From an uncultured Bacteroidales bacterium (lineage in GTDB: Bacteria > Bacteroidota > Bacteroidia > Bacteroidales > UBA11471), in NCBI GenBank assembly GCA_947589325.1, contig CANQAM010000006.1, positions 1 through 64,000 on the forward strand: DNA of 64,000 bases, read 5' to 3'. Numbering within the stretch: position 1 is the stretch's first letter; each line of letters opens with the position of its first letter. The notes under the pieces are model-generated. The model was not told the origin of the DNA, did no database searches, and saw only the letters and a program-made list of their open reading frames with translations. Both the position numbers and the translations under genes were made by a program. Of this stretch, positions 8,601 to 18,555 are shown one piece after another.

Positions 8601-10558
8601 TCCAAATCGATATCGGTGTAGAAAGCGCCCTTGCCCTCTTTCACCAATTGGGCGTCGCCGACACCGGTCAGCACATGCGTCATGCTTCCGGGAACGGTTA
8701 TCCGGTAGGTCGTGGCATCGTTGTCGGCATAGATTCCGCTGACCGAGAGATTTTCCTGTAATTCCACAACTCCGGTCTCCACGTCTCCTTGTCCCGACAC
8801 ATCGCCAAACACGGCGATATCGCCTTCTGCAAAACGGCTCAAATCGCCTGCCTCCGGCGAAGTAAGCCACCCGTCTGCATACGTATCCCATATTCCCGTA
8901 CCGCCGTACCACAGCCGGTTCGGTGCCGACACCTCTATCGGAACTATCCGTTTGAATATATTCCACCCTGCGGCGGCTTTATAGGCACTCACGGCCTCTT
9001 CGGGCACGCAGAGTTTGCATTTGCTACTGTTCATTCCGAGGAAAACATCGGAAGAAATGCTGATATCCACCGGCGTCGGATTATAAGCGGTTACCGACGT
9101 CAAACCCTCGCATGCGCAAAAAGCACCGTTGCCGATAGTGGTAACGCTATTGGGTATCGTTACCGATGTCAATTTGTAGCACTCGAAAAAAGTATGGTCG
9201 CCGATAACTTTAACACCGTCGGGTATGGTATATTCGGACAGACCGCAATTGGGAGCAAACGCTTTCAAGGTATCGTTTACAATAAGACAACAGTTGTCTG
9301 CTGCAAATTTTCCCTTAAATTCTGTCAAACCGCTGCAACCGGAAAAAGCCCCGTTGCCGATAGACGTAACACTATTACCTATCGTTACCGACGTCAAGCC
9401 GTTGCAACGCCAAAAAGCATAGTCGCTGATAGCGATAACGCGGTATGTGATACCTTCGTACTCCATGGTCGCCGGAATGACGATATCGCCGGAATATACA
9501 CCGCCGACTACTTCCGCCGTTCGTGCTTCGGAAGAAAGAATATTGTAGCCGATTCCGCCGACCTGACACTTTATTTTTATATTCAAATCTTTCCAATCCT
9601 CGTCGGCTTTATACTTATCTGCCGATTCGGCCGGTACGAAAAAAGGCAGCCCCGAACCTTCAGACCACAACAACTCTGCTCCCGCACCGGCAAAAGAGTT
9701 ATACATCATTTGGGGCGGATTTTCTGCATATACGGTTACGGTTGCCAAACGGCTGCAGCCGCTGAAAGCCTCATTGCCGATAGCGGTAACCTTGCTGCCG
9801 ATAGTCAATGAAACGAGGTCTGTTTTATTTTGGAACGGTGAAAAATCGTAAGAGATATTCCTCCCTAAATATACCGTATCCAACGGACAATCGGCAAACG
9901 ATGTCAAAGATAGAGATGTACCGTTTAGCGACAAGGTTTCTGTACCGTCTTCTATCCGGAGATTTTTTACTCCACTACAACCGGAAAAAGCCCCGTCGCC
10001 GATAGACGTAACACTATTACCTATCGTTACCGACGTCAAATCGAGGCAAGACCGAAAAGCAGAGGTACCGATAGAGGTAACGCTCTCGGGTATCGTTACC
10101 GACGTCAAGCCACGGCAATCGTAAAAAGCATAGTCTCCGATAGTCTGAACACTCTTACCTATTGTTACCGACGTCAAGCCGTCGCAATTCCGAAAAGCAT
10201 AGTCTCCGATAGTCTGAACACTCTTACCTATTGTTACCGACGTCAAGCCACGGCAATTGAAAAAAGCATAGTCTCCGATAGTCGTAACATCTTCACCTAT
10301 CGTTACGGACGTAAGCAAATCCATATAATTTTGCAACGACCGCCATGGCACAAGATTATCAATATTATTGGTATAATCCTTCATGGCTCCCGTACCGGAG
10401 ATTTCGAGCACGCCCGTCTCGGTATCGAATTTCCAAGTAACATTGGCGCCTTCGGCTCCGCATTCGCCGGAGTAGGTTTTGGCTTGTATTGTTGCTGCTC
10501 CTCCCCACAAGAGCGCAGACAGCAACATAAAAAACAGTGTGCGTTTCATTTTTGTCAT
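5663..10558 (-). CDS. BspA-like leucine-rich-repeat surface protein with Ig-like repeats and T9SS-type C-terminal tail
   Basis: 1631 aa; signal peptide; repeated LTSVTIGxSVTxIGxxAFxxC (LRR_5/TpLRR); three ~110-aa PALKTITLTFDETPxLVGKTATLTKGEES repeats; C-terminal VYNLQGVPV...LSAGFYIVNGKKMVVTR. Confidence 0.9.
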   Translation of the reverse strand: MTKMKRTLFFMLLSALLWGGAATIQAKTYSGECGAEGANVTWKFDTETGVLEISGTGAMKDYTNNIDNLVPWRSLQNYMDLLTSVTIGEDVTTIGDYAFFNCRGLTSVTIGKSVQTIGDYAFRNCDGLTSVTIGKSVQTIGDYAFYDCRGLTSVTIPESVTSIGTSAFRSCLDLTSVTIGNSVTSIGDGAFSGCSGVKNLRIEDGTETLSLNGTSLSLTSFADCPLDTVYLGRNISYDFSPFQNKTDLVSLTIGSKVTAIGNEAFSGCSRLATVTVYAENPPQMMYNSFAGAGAELLWSEGSGLPFFVPAESADKYKADEDWKDLNIKIKCQVGGIGYNILSSEARTAEVVGGVYSGDIVIPATMEYEGITYRVIAISDYAFWRCNGLTSVTIGNSVTSIGNGAFSGCSGLTEFKGKFAADNCCLIVNDTLKAFAPNCGLSEYTIPDGVKVIGDHTFFECYKLTSVTIPNSVTTIGNGAFCACEGLTSVTAYNPTPVDISISSDVFLGMNSSKCKLCVPEEAVSAYKAAAGWNIFKRIVPIEVSAPNRLWYGGTGIWDTYADGWLTSPEAGDLSRFAEGDIAVFGDVSGQGDVETGVVELQENLSVSGIYADNDATTYRITVPGSMTHVLTGVGDAQLVKEGKGAFYTDIDLENMTTVLKNGTLGRYKKSSAEYSVFGRKISVAEGAKATLVMSDENSTSTKYYPALNVDSLVIGDDAVLDFYLPDYGKMRADTTVYVAGKGTINFYTRGNRFFAGGNAGCHAGTIFFDEETGQWYTKINDWSSKDLVSKWDDYPTDFSGFEGTVTIQNDVAKNDSTVGVFILGKGNPKANEYFDYDKPENDLYDVWKAANAGSAESEALLHELCIDWRNVDLVIGEMGCLACSSTGGATTLFRTRSLNVEPKGHVAGYFKTSEPKLLIITGGDDKDAKLDGTFTACTKGGDTLGGFQIYNGGAGIIKEGKGTYTVTANDNMFALGIDVYEGGVMFDNPDPANNSATGETVTGKPVVICREYGRIGGTGTIGSTTELYGTLYPGDESVSAFRIDGSHGAKPYYKIGIPSTSSNGTITKNLANGNEFYRVTTNEDGTSSTTYERGKTRYPADLYLHNGAAMVFDVNSKDHHDTLLVQADVRLMEGRNADKKVKISLTPRGEFDLAENDTIVLIRALRAFAGEDVEDFLNENDFEIAVAPEYKEANFKLVTELDTIAKMEFDSHTGRPYQKITPVSWELRAVVTDAGSGEGQAVRDFEPTEVTPADNVGVPALKTITLAFDETPYLVGKTATLTKGEKSWPVTLAEGKGSTLDIIIADTLKDLGTYTLTIPEGTFGDKSYGADQRTGHCNPYLSYTCTVKAPVAKDLEPKITPADGTVVPALKTITLTFDETPSLVGKTATLTKGEESLTAAIAAGEGNTFEITLDDTLKVNGTYTLTIPAGTFGDADFAANPAIGHCNPELTRTYTVKAPVVKDLEPSDITPDNGAEVPALKTITLTFDETPYLVGKTATLTKGEESLTAAIAAGEGNTFEITLDDTLKVNGTYTLTIPAGTFGDADFAADPTTGHCNPELVYTYTIKAPEPVKPDEPDKPSSITETQQDAGHITVYNLQGVPVLETNDAADLRKLSAGFYIVNGKKMVVTR
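5900..6860 (-). repeat. three tandem ~330-bp repeats coding Ig-like domains
   Basis: About 150 bp identical between the units around 5910-6060 and 6240-6390 (offset 330 bp); third, more diverged unit ~327 bp further. Confidence 0.85.
9990..10330 (-). repeat. tandem 69-bp LRR-coding repeats
   Basis: TTACCGACGTCAA-type cores recur about every 69 bp near 10030, 10098, 10168, 10237 and 10306; 23-aa LRR_5 periodicity. Confidence 0.85.
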
Positions 10559-10584
10559 AATTTTATAGTTAATTTATTTTTCCG

Positions 10585-10615
10585 CAAAAATAGTTCCACA
10601 AATTAAATTTGCAAA
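10585..10615 (-). promoter_or_regulatory. promoter of the LRR surface protein
   Basis: Minus strand: TTTG (10612-10615), 19-nt spacer, TATTTTTG (10585-10592). Confidence 0.65.
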
Positions 10616-10752
10616 ACTTTTCACTAAAAATTTTCACGTTCATTCGCAAAATGCTCTCCGAATCGGAAGTGTACAATCGTTCTTTTTTCATGTTTCAAAA
10701 ATTTGTGCCCGCTGTTCCCCTGCAAGGCGTTAATAATAAGCATAATACAATA

Positions 10753-10984
10753 AAAGCGTGAGGAACAATCTCCGTTTATCTTACAAGAGGTATCGCCAAA
10801 CACCCGTAGAGAAATAAACAGCTACCCCACGCCTGCCATATATGAACACCTCACGGCGCATATCGGCTGCATGAGCGTTTGCACTGTCTTTCCTTCTCTA
10901 CAAAACTTTGGCGAAATTTCTTGTAAAGGATAAAACGAAACGCTTTACGAATCAATCGTTTGCGGAGAACCGCCGTTCCCCCTG
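10753..10984 (-). ncRNA. candidate structured small RNA, 6S-like rod
   Basis: Long-range pairing 10773-10800 with 10907-10937 (CGTTTATCTTACAAGAGGTATCGCCAAA / TTTGGCGAAATTTCTTGTAAAGGATAAAACG), 10806-10813 with 10894-10901 (GTAGAGAA/TTCTCTAC), 10753-10759 with 10940-10946 (AAAGCGT/ACGCTTT), inner imperfect hairpin; own promoter at 10991-11020; no ORF. Confidence 0.55.
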
Positions 10985-10990
10985 TCGCCA

Positions 10991-11020
10991 CAAAGATACG
11001 AAAAATATCGTTCCTGCAAA
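10991..11020 (-). promoter_or_regulatory. promoter of the candidate ncRNA
   Basis: Minus strand: TTTG (11017-11020), 18-nt spacer, TATCTTTG (10991-10998). Confidence 0.6.
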
Positions 11021-11231
11021 CATTCCTGCCGGACAGTCTGCAAATTTTCGTAAATTATTCGGGAAATAGGCGCGTATGCATCGCCATGCCGTCGGCGAAA
11101 TGGAGATGCGGAGAACCGACCTTTTTATCGGTCGTGCCGTTATAGGAATAAATGTTTTGCAATAATTTATCGCCAAGTGTTGCGGTAATATGATGAATTA
11201 TTTTAACTTTGTACCCGTAATCGGAAGAAAT

Positions 11232-11990
11232 ATGGAAAAAGTTTTGAAATCGGACGGGGTGGTCATCATTCCCACCTACAACGAAAAAGAGAATGTCGAG
11301 AACATCATTCGGGCGGTATTCGACTTGCCGCACGCATTCGACGTGCTGATTATCGACGACGGTTCGCCCGACGGTACTGCCGATATTGTGAAGCTGTTGC
11401 AGACAGACGAGTTCGCCGGACGCCTGCACCTCATCGAACGGCAGGGAAAACTCGGCTTGGGAACGGCATATATAGCCGGATTCAAGTGGGCGATAGCGCA
11501 AGGGTACGATTATGTTTTCGAGATGGACGCCGATTTCTCGCACAACCCCAAAGACCTGCCGCGCCTCTACGAAGCCTGCGCCGTGCAGGGCGCCGACGTG
11601 GCGGTGGGCTCGCGCTACATATCGGGCGTGAACGTGGTCAATTGGCCTATGGGGCGCGTCATCATGTCGTATTTCGCTTCGAAATACGTGCGCTTCGTTA
11701 CCGGCATGAAAATTGCCGATACCACCGCCGGATTCAAATGCTACCGCCGCGAGGTGCTCGAAACCATCGACCTCGACCGCATACACTTCAAAGGCTATGC
11801 CTTCCAGATAGAAATGAAATTCACCGCCTACAAATGCGGCTTCAAAATCGTGGAGGTGCCCATCATTTTCGTCAATCGCGAATTGGGCGTGAGCAAGATG
11901 AGCGGCGGCATATTCGGCGAAGCCTTTTTCGGCGTGCTGCGCCTGCGCCTGTGGAGCTGCTTCCGCAAATACCCCCAAAAGAAAAAGTAG
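11232..11990 (+). CDS. polyprenol monophosphomannose synthase / GT2 family glycosyltransferase
   Basis: VVIIPTYNEKENVENIIRAV, DVLIIDDGSPDGTADIV, GLGTAYIAGFKWA; start set at MEKVLKSD because a TAACTTTG -7 box (11214-11221) lies inside the longer ORF. Confidence 0.9.
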   Translation: MEKVLKSDGVVIIPTYNEKENVENIIRAVFDLPHAFDVLIIDDGSPDGTADIVKLLQTDEFAGRLHLIERQGKLGLGTAYIAGFKWAIAQGYDYVFEMDADFSHNPKDLPRLYEACAVQGADVAVGSRYISGVNVVNWPMGRVIMSYFASKYVRFVTGMKIADTTAGFKCYRREVLETIDLDRIHFKGYAFQIEMKFTAYKCGFKIVEVPIIFVNRELGVSKMSGGIFGEAFFGVLRLRLWSCFRKYPQKKK

Positions 11991-11993
11991 GCG

Positions 11994-13346
11994 ATGAAAA
12001 CGCTCCTTATAAAAAATGCGCTTCTGATAAACGAGGGCGCACGCACGGCCGCCTCCGTATTGGTGGTGGGCGACACCATTTCCACGATTTACACCGACGA
12101 CAGCTATACCGATATAGAAAGCCACGTCGATGAAGTGGTCGATGCCGCAGGCAAATGGCTTTTGCCCGGCGTCATCGACGATCAGGTGCATTTCCGCGAA
12201 CCCGGGCTTACCCACAAAGCCGACATCAATACCGAGTCTATGGCTGCCGTGGCGGGCGGCGTTACCTCATTCATGGACATGCCCAACACGAAGCCGCCCA
12301 CGACTACGCTCGATGCGCTGGAATGGAAATTCTCCCGCGCGGCGCAGACCTCTCTCGCCAACTACTCTTTCTATATCGGTGCGACCGCCGACAATACCGA
12401 CATGCTGAAAAAAGCCGATTATACGCGCGTGTGCGGCGTAAAACTCTTTATGGGCTCCTCCACCGGCAACATGCTGGTCGATGACGAAAACGCCCTGTCG
12501 CGCATCTTCGCCGAATCGCCCGCACTCATTGCCGTGCACTGCGAAAGCGAGGAGATAATTCGCGCCAACCGCGAAATGTATATCGAGCGCTTCGGAGAAG
12601 ACCTGCCCGTAACCTATCACCCCCTGATACGCAGCGCCGAAGCCTGCTATGCCTCCTCGTCGCGCGCCGTCGAGCTGGCTACCCGTTACGATGCCCGCCT
12701 TCACCTGCTGCACCTCTCTACGGCGCAGGAGCTCGGCTTGCTCGACGACGGCGCCGTAGAAGACAAGCGCATCACCGGCGAAGTGTGCGTGCATCATCTC
12801 TTTTTCGACGATGGCGATTACGAGCGTCTGGGAAACCTTATCAAATGGAATCCCGCCATAAAGACCGCCGAAGACCGGCAGGCACTGATGAATGCCGTCT
12901 GCACGGGGCGGCTCGACGTCGTAGCCACCGACCATGCTCCCCACCTGCTCGACGAAAAACAAGGCTCCTGCCTCGAAGCCGCCTCCGGCGGCCCGCTGAT
13001 ACAGCACTCCTTGCAGGTGATGCTCGAAAAATCGTTGGAGGGCGAAGTGCCCCTCGAAACCGTCGTGGAACGCATGTGCCACGCCCCCGCAAAACTTTTT
13101 CGCATAGAGCGGCGCGGATTCATTCGCGCCGGCTACTACGCCGATATGGTGTTGGTCGATCCCGAGAAAACCTACACCGTTACCGAAGAAAACATCTTGA
13201 CGAAATGCTGCTGGTCGCCCTTTATGGGGCACACTTTCCCCGTGACGATAGACATGACTATCGTCAATGGCGTCATTGCCTACCGCGACGGAAAAGTGGT
13301 GAACTCCTGCCGCGGCAAGGAGCTGCGTTTCGCTCCGGTACACTGA
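11994..13346 (+). CDS. pyrC: dihydroorotase
   Basis: 450 aa; DDQVHFREPGLTHKADINTESMAAVAGGVTSFMDMPNT and VATDHAPHLLDEK metal-binding motifs. Confidence 0.93.
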   Translation: MKTLLIKNALLINEGARTAASVLVVGDTISTIYTDDSYTDIESHVDEVVDAAGKWLLPGVIDDQVHFREPGLTHKADINTESMAAVAGGVTSFMDMPNTKPPTTTLDALEWKFSRAAQTSLANYSFYIGATADNTDMLKKADYTRVCGVKLFMGSSTGNMLVDDENALSRIFAESPALIAVHCESEEIIRANREMYIERFGEDLPVTYHPLIRSAEACYASSSRAVELATRYDARLHLLHLSTAQELGLLDDGAVEDKRITGEVCVHHLFFDDGDYERLGNLIKWNPAIKTAEDRQALMNAVCTGRLDVVATDHAPHLLDEKQGSCLEAASGGPLIQHSLQVMLEKSLEGEVPLETVVERMCHAPAKLFRIERRGFIRAGYYADMVLVDPEKTYTVTEENILTKCCWSPFMGHTFPVTIDMTIVNGVIAYRDGKVVNSCRGKELRFAPVH

Positions 13347-13368
13347 AAAAATACCTTATATAATGAAG

Positions 13369-13400
13369 AAAGCGCGTGCCTCAGTCGGGGCACGCGCTTT
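13369..13400. terminator. bidirectional terminator between pyrC and malic enzyme
   Basis: AAAGCGCGTGCC-TCAGTCGG-GGCACGCGCTTT. Confidence 0.8.
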
Positions 13401-13418
13401 TTCGGTAAAGAGAGAAAA

Positions 13419-15701
13419 CTATTTGTTGTCGATTTTCGCTTGTACGATAGCATCGACCACAGCGACAGTCGTCAGGTTTACGATGTCGCGCGGCGAGCTC
13501 TCTATATCGGTGAAGTGGATAGGTTTGTTCAGCCCCATCTGTATCGGACCGATAGAGTTGCCCACACCCATTTCGAGCAGCAGTTTGTATGCCGAGTTGG
13601 CCGAACTGAGGTTGGGGAAGATGAGCGTGTTCACGTCTTTCCCCGCCAGCCGGCTGAACGGGAAAGTGCGGTCGCGCAGCTCTTTGTTGAGCGCGAAGTG
13701 CACCTGCATCTCGCCGTCGATAGCCAAGTCGGGATATTCGCGCTGCATGGCGGCGACGGCTTCGTGTACGAGCGCGGGGCTGCCCACACGGTCGGCGCCG
13801 AAGTTGGAGTAGGAGAGCATGGCGATTTTCGGCTCTTGGGCGAAGAACAGCAGCGTCTCCTGCGCCAGTTTGGCGATGTCGATGAGCGTTTCGGTGTTCG
13901 GGTGGCGGTTAATCAGCGTGTCGGCGAGGAAGTAGGTGCCTTTCGGCGTGGTGATGATGTGCATGGCGCCGAAGTGGCTGTGTCCCTGCCGAATGCCTAT
14001 CACGTCTTTGGCAATCTGTATCGTCTCGGTGTATTTCGTGTACGTGCCGGTGATGAAAGCGTCGGCGTCGCCGCATTCCACCATCATCATGCCGAAGTAG
14101 TTGCGGTCGTACATCTTTTCGTATGCCTCGTCGGGCGTGATGCCTTCGCGCTGGCGTTTCTGCGAAAGAATCCGGGCATAGTGTCTGCGGCGGCCGGCTT
14201 CTTCGCTGCTGCGCAGCGCAACGATTTCGATGCCTTCGAGGCTCAGACCCATTTGGTCGGCAAGGTTCTTTATGTAATCGGGATTGCCTAACAGTATCGG
14301 GTAGCAGATGCCCTCTTGGTATGCCGTAACGGCCGCCGAGAGCATATTGACGTGGTTGGCTTCGGCGAACACCACTCTCTTGGGCGACTGCTTCGCCATG
14401 TCGGTGAAGCTGCGCAGCATTTTGTTGTCGTAGCCCATTAAGGCTTCGAGTTTGTCTTGATAAGCCACCCAGTCGTCGATTCTTATGCGGGCAACACCCG
14501 ATTCTATGGCGGCTTTTGCCACAGCGGGAGCTACGGTGGAGAGCAGGCGCGGGTCGAGCGCTTTCGGTATGATGTATTCGGGACCGAAGCTGATTTTATC
14601 CAGACCGTAAGCCGCATTCACTACATCGGGCACCCGTTTTTTCGCCAGTTCGGCAATGGCATACACGGCGGCGAGTTTCATCTCCTCGTTGATGCAGGTA
14701 GCCCGCACGTCGAGCGCGCCGCGGAAGATGTAGGGAAATCCCAGCACGTTGTTTATCTGGTTGGGATAGTCGGAGCGGCCGGTGGCGAAAATCAGGTCGG
14801 GACGCGATGCTTTGGCCTTTTCGTAAGCGATTTCGGGGTTGGGGTTGGCGAGCGCGAACACGATAGGACGTGCGTTCATCGACTGCACCATTTCCGGCGT
14901 GAGCACATCGGCGCGCGAAAGACCCAAAAATACGTCTGCACCCTTCATGGCTTCGGCGAGCGTACTGATGTCGCGTGTGGTAACGAACTGTTTTTTCGAC
15001 TCGTTCAGGTCGGTGCGCTTCGAGTTGATGACGCCCTTGCTATCGACCATCACCACGTTTTCACGTTTCACGCCCAGCATGATGTAGAGCTTCGTGCACG
15101 ATATGGCCGATGCGCCGGCTCCGTTCACGACGAGGCGTATATCTTCTATTTTCTTTTTCTGTATTTCGAGCGCATTCAGCAGACCGGCGCCCGAGATAAT
15201 GGCCGTACCGTGCTGGTCGTCGTGCATGACGGGAATGTTCAGTTCCGCTTTCAGCCGGTTTTCTATCTCGAAGCATTCGGGAGCCTTGATGTCTTCGAGG
15301 TTGATGCCGCCGAACGTCGGGGCGATGGCTTTCACCGCCTGTATGAATTTTTCGGGGTCTTTCTCATCGACCTCGATGTCGAAAACGTCGATACCGGCAA
15401 AAATCTTGAAAAGCAACCCCTTTCCCTCCATGACCGGCTTGCCTGCCAGTGCGCCGATGTCGCCGAGACCCAGCACTGCCGTGCCGTTGGAAATTACGGC
15501 GACGAGATTTCCTTTCGATGTATATTCATACGCCGTTTGTGCATCTTTTTCTATTTCGAGGCAGGGCTCTGCCACACCCGGAGAATAGGCGAGCGACAAA
15601 TCCATTTGTGTGCTGTACGGCTTGGTGGGAACGACCTCTATCTTTCCCGGACGTCCTTGACTGTGATAAAGCAAGGCGGCTTCTCTTGTTACTTTTGCCA
15701 T
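13419..15701 (-). CDS. maeB: NADP-dependent malic enzyme with C-terminal phosphotransacetylase domain
   Basis: 760 aa; [36 protein letters not shown]-terminal PTA-like region. Confidence 0.93.
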   Translation of the reverse strand: MAKVTREAALLYHSQGRPGKIEVVPTKPYSTQMDLSLAYSPGVAEPCLEIEKDAQTAYEYTSKGNLVAVISNGTAVLGLGDIGALAGKPVMEGKGLLFKIFAGIDVFDIEVDEKDPEKFIQAVKAIAPTFGGINLEDIKAPECFEIENRLKAELNIPVMHDDQHGTAIISGAGLLNALEIQKKKIEDIRLVVNGAGASAISCTKLYIMLGVKRENVVMVDSKGVINSKRTDLNESKKQFVTTRDISTLAEAMKGADVFLGLSRADVLTPEMVQSMNARPIVFALANPNPEIAYEKAKASRPDLIFATGRSDYPNQINNVLGFPYIFRGALDVRATCINEEMKLAAVYAIAELAKKRVPDVVNAAYGLDKISFGPEYIIPKALDPRLLSTVAPAVAKAAIESGVARIRIDDWVAYQDKLEALMGYDNKMLRSFTDMAKQSPKRVVFAEANHVNMLSAAVTAYQEGICYPILLGNPDYIKNLADQMGLSLEGIEIVALRSSEEAGRRRHYARILSQKRQREGITPDEAYEKMYDRNYFGMMMVECGDADAFITGTYTKYTETIQIAKDVIGIRQGHSHFGAMHIITTPKGTYFLADTLINRHPNTETLIDIAKLAQETLLFFAQEPKIAMLSYSNFGADRVGSPALVHEAVAAMQREYPDLAIDGEMQVHFALNKELRDRTFPFSRLAGKDVNTLIFPNLSSANSAYKLLLEMGVGNSIGPIQMGLNKPIHFTDIESSPRDIVNLTTVAVVDAIVQAKIDNK

Positions 15702-16109
15702 TATCTTTGCGTTTTTTTTGTATAAAAATTTATTTGTGCAAATGTAGGAATTATTGTTTGAAAAACGGATATGTTTTTTACAAAACTATTTTAATTTTCT
15801 GTACGAAAAGTAGGAATTTGACAAAGAAATATCGCATTTAATAAAAAAATCGACAAAAATGCTCCTGAATCATAATCATTTCCGTCGATGCCGAAGAACC
15901 CGATAAATCCGCTGTTTGGCGATTTTTATAATATTAAAATATGTACATAAAAACTTTTTTATCGAAAAAACGATTTTTCGTATATAACATTCGACTTTAT
16001 ACGTTTTATTATCACGAGAAAAAAGACTTTTTTTGCATCGGAAAAAGAGCGGCAGTGTATGAAAATGATTTTGCCTCTTTTTTTAATTGTAATATTAATT
16101 GGTTACAAA

Positions 16110-17474
16110 ATGAAAATGAACATTCGTTTCATCGTATGTACGATAGGTATGTTGTGGTGCGGGCCGGCATTCGTTTCGGCGCAGAACGATTCGATAACGC
16201 TTACCCTCGACCAAGCCATCACCATTGCCCTCAGCGACAACCCAACCATCGTGGTCGCCGATATGGAAATCAAGCGGGTCGATTACTCGCGGAAAGAATC
16301 TATCGGCGGACTGTTTCCGACAATCGACTATACCGGTACCTATAACCGCACCCTCAAAAAACAGGTCATGTATATGAATATAGAAATGCCCGGTATGGAA
16401 GACGGTTTGGAAGTAGGACTGGACAATACATGGAATACGGGATTTTCGCTGACGCTCCCTATCATCGCACCGGCGCTTTGGAAAAGCCTGAAACTCTCAC
16501 GCAACCAGTTGGAGCAGACTCTCGAAAGCGCACGCGCCTCGCGCCTTTCCATGGTTTCGCAGGTGAAAAAAGCCTATTATGCCATACTTATGGCGGACGA
16601 TTCGTATGCCGTGATACGTCAGAGCCACGACAATGCCGAAATCAATGCCGAAACCTACCGCCAGAAATACAAACAGGGCACCGCGTCGGAATACGACGTG
16701 CTGCGCGCCGAAGTTGCCGTACACAATTACGAGCCGGCTTTGTTGCAGGCAGAGAATGCGCTGCGGCTGGCCAAACTCAATTTGAAAGTGCTGCTGGGCT
16801 TGGACGCCGAACTGAAAATCGGATTGACGACGGAACTCGCCGATTATGAAAACGAAATGTATGTCGAGGCGATGCAGGTCGATACCTCCCTGTCCGACAA
16901 TACGAGCTTGCGGCAGTTGGATTTGCAGACCGCTTACCTGAAACAGGCGTTGAAAACCCAAAACACCTCATGGGCGCCCACGTTGGCATTCGTGGGATCT
17001 TACACATGGTCGTCGATGAGCAACGGACCCATGTTCGACAAATTCCGCTGGACTCCCTATTCCTACGTGGGATTGTCGCTCTCCATACCCATTTTTACAG
17101 GCGGTACACGTTTTTATAAAGGAAAACAGGCGCGGGTGGCTTACAACGAAATGCAGTTCCAACGCACCAATCTCGAACGCAATCTTCGTATGCAGCTCAC
17201 CGCTTCGATGGACAACATCAATGCCGCCGTGAAACAGGTGGCGTCGAGCAAAGAAAGCATGCGGCAGGCAGAAAAAGCCTATCTGATTATGCAGAAGCGT
17301 TTTGAAGTGGGCACCGCCACCGTCATCGAACTCGACGACGCCAACGTCGCTCTGGCTTCGTCGCGCCTCTCGTATTATCAGGCGATACACGACTATCTCA
17401 CCGCGCAGACCGACCTCGAACAGGTGTTGGGCAATGTCGATTTGAGCCGTTATGAACAAACCGAAAAAGAATAA
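16110..17474 (+). CDS. TolC-family outer membrane efflux protein
   Basis: signal peptide MKMNIRFIVCTIGMLWCGPAFVSA, TolC-like coiled-coil repeats; first gene of an RND operon. Confidence 0.9.
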   Translation: MKMNIRFIVCTIGMLWCGPAFVSAQNDSITLTLDQAITIALSDNPTIVVADMEIKRVDYSRKESIGGLFPTIDYTGTYNRTLKKQVMYMNIEMPGMEDGLEVGLDNTWNTGFSLTLPIIAPALWKSLKLSRNQLEQTLESARASRLSMVSQVKKAYYAILMADDSYAVIRQSHDNAEINAETYRQKYKQGTASEYDVLRAEVAVHNYEPALLQAENALRLAKLNLKVLLGLDAELKIGLTTELADYENEMYVEAMQVDTSLSDNTSLRQLDLQTAYLKQALKTQNTSWAPTLAFVGSYTWSSMSNGPMFDKFRWTPYSYVGLSLSIPIFTGGTRFYKGKQARVAYNEMQFQRTNLERNLRMQLTASMDNINAAVKQVASSKESMRQAEKAYLIMQKRFEVGTATVIELDDANVALASSRLSYYQAIHDYLTAQTDLEQVLGNVDLSRYEQTEKE

Positions 17475-17504
17475 ACCATTCCGAAAAAAATAACAACTCG
17501 AAAT

Positions 17505-18515
17505 ATGAAAAATTACAGAAAAAGTATCGGTCTGGCAGTGCTGCTTCTCGTGGCAGTTTCGTGCACCGAGAAACAAACCGGAACGACAACCGTAGAAGAA
17601 AAACCGCAAGTGCGGCTCGAAACCGTGAATGTGCAGCCGGTGCCTCAGACGCAGGAGTTTACGGCGACGGTCGAAGCCGATATCGTGAACAATATTCTGC
17701 CTTCGATGCCGCTGCGTATTGAAAAAATATACGTTGAAGTGGGCGATGAGGTGAAAGCCGGCCAGCTGCTCGTGCAGATGGACAGCGCCAACCTCAAACA
17801 GTCGAAAACCCAGCTCGACAATATCCGCCTCGAATACGACCGGCAGGCCGCCCTTTACGAAGTGGGAGGGACCTCGAAACAGGCGCTCGATGCCCAGAAA
17901 ACCCAGCTCGATGTCGCCATGACCTCTTTCGACAATCTCAAAGAAAACACCCAGTTGCTCAGTCCTATCGACGGTATCGTTACCGCCCGCAACTACGACA
18001 ACGGCGATATGTACGGCGGCAACCCCGTACTCACCGTGCAGAAAATAAAACCCGTGAAACTCATGATCAATGTTTCGGAAGGTTTTTACACGCAGGTGAA
18101 ACCCGGCATGGAGGTGAAAATCCGTCTTGATGTATATAAGGACGAAGAGTTTACCGGAAAAGTAAGTCTGGTATATCCCACCATCGACGCCGGTACGCGC
18201 ACTTTCCCCGTAGAGATAGAACTCGCCAACAAAGACATGCGGGTGCGCCCGGGAATGTTCGCCCGTGTAATGGTGAACTTCGGCACCGAGCAGCGCGTGG
18301 TGCTCCCCGATTTGGCGGTCGTGAAGCAGACCGGCTCGGGCGACCGTTATGTATATGTATATAACGACGGGAAAGTCGATTTCGTAAAAGTGGAATTGGG
18401 TCGCCGCACCGGTACGAAATACGAAGTGATTTCGGGCGTGCCCGACGGCGCACGGGTCGTCGTGGCAGGGCAGTCGCGCCTCACCAACGGCTCCGAAGTA
18501 ACCGTAGTCGATTAA
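17505..18515 (+). CDS. RND efflux periplasmic adaptor (MFP)
   Basis: lipoprotein signal VAVSC; IEKIYVEVGDEVKAGQLLVQMD lipoyl-like motif. Confidence 0.93.
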   Translation: MKNYRKSIGLAVLLLVAVSCTEKQTGTTTVEEKPQVRLETVNVQPVPQTQEFTATVEADIVNNILPSMPLRIEKIYVEVGDEVKAGQLLVQMDSANLKQSKTQLDNIRLEYDRQAALYEVGGTSKQALDAQKTQLDVAMTSFDNLKENTQLLSPIDGIVTARNYDNGDMYGGNPVLTVQKIKPVKLMINVSEGFYTQVKPGMEVKIRLDVYKDEEFTGKVSLVYPTIDAGTRTFPVEIELANKDMRVRPGMFARVMVNFGTEQRVVLPDLAVVKQTGSGDRYVYVYNDGKVDFVKVELGRRTGTKYEVISGVPDGARVVVAGQSRLTNGSEVTVVD

Positions 18516-18555
18516 CCCTCGAAAAAACTCGTTTTATCCTTAAAAAGAAAAAGCC

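Noticed and set aside
9990-10330. Regular ~69-bp repeats considered as CRISPR
   Set aside because: Repeats are contiguous, in frame and encode 23-aa LRRs; there are no unique spacers.
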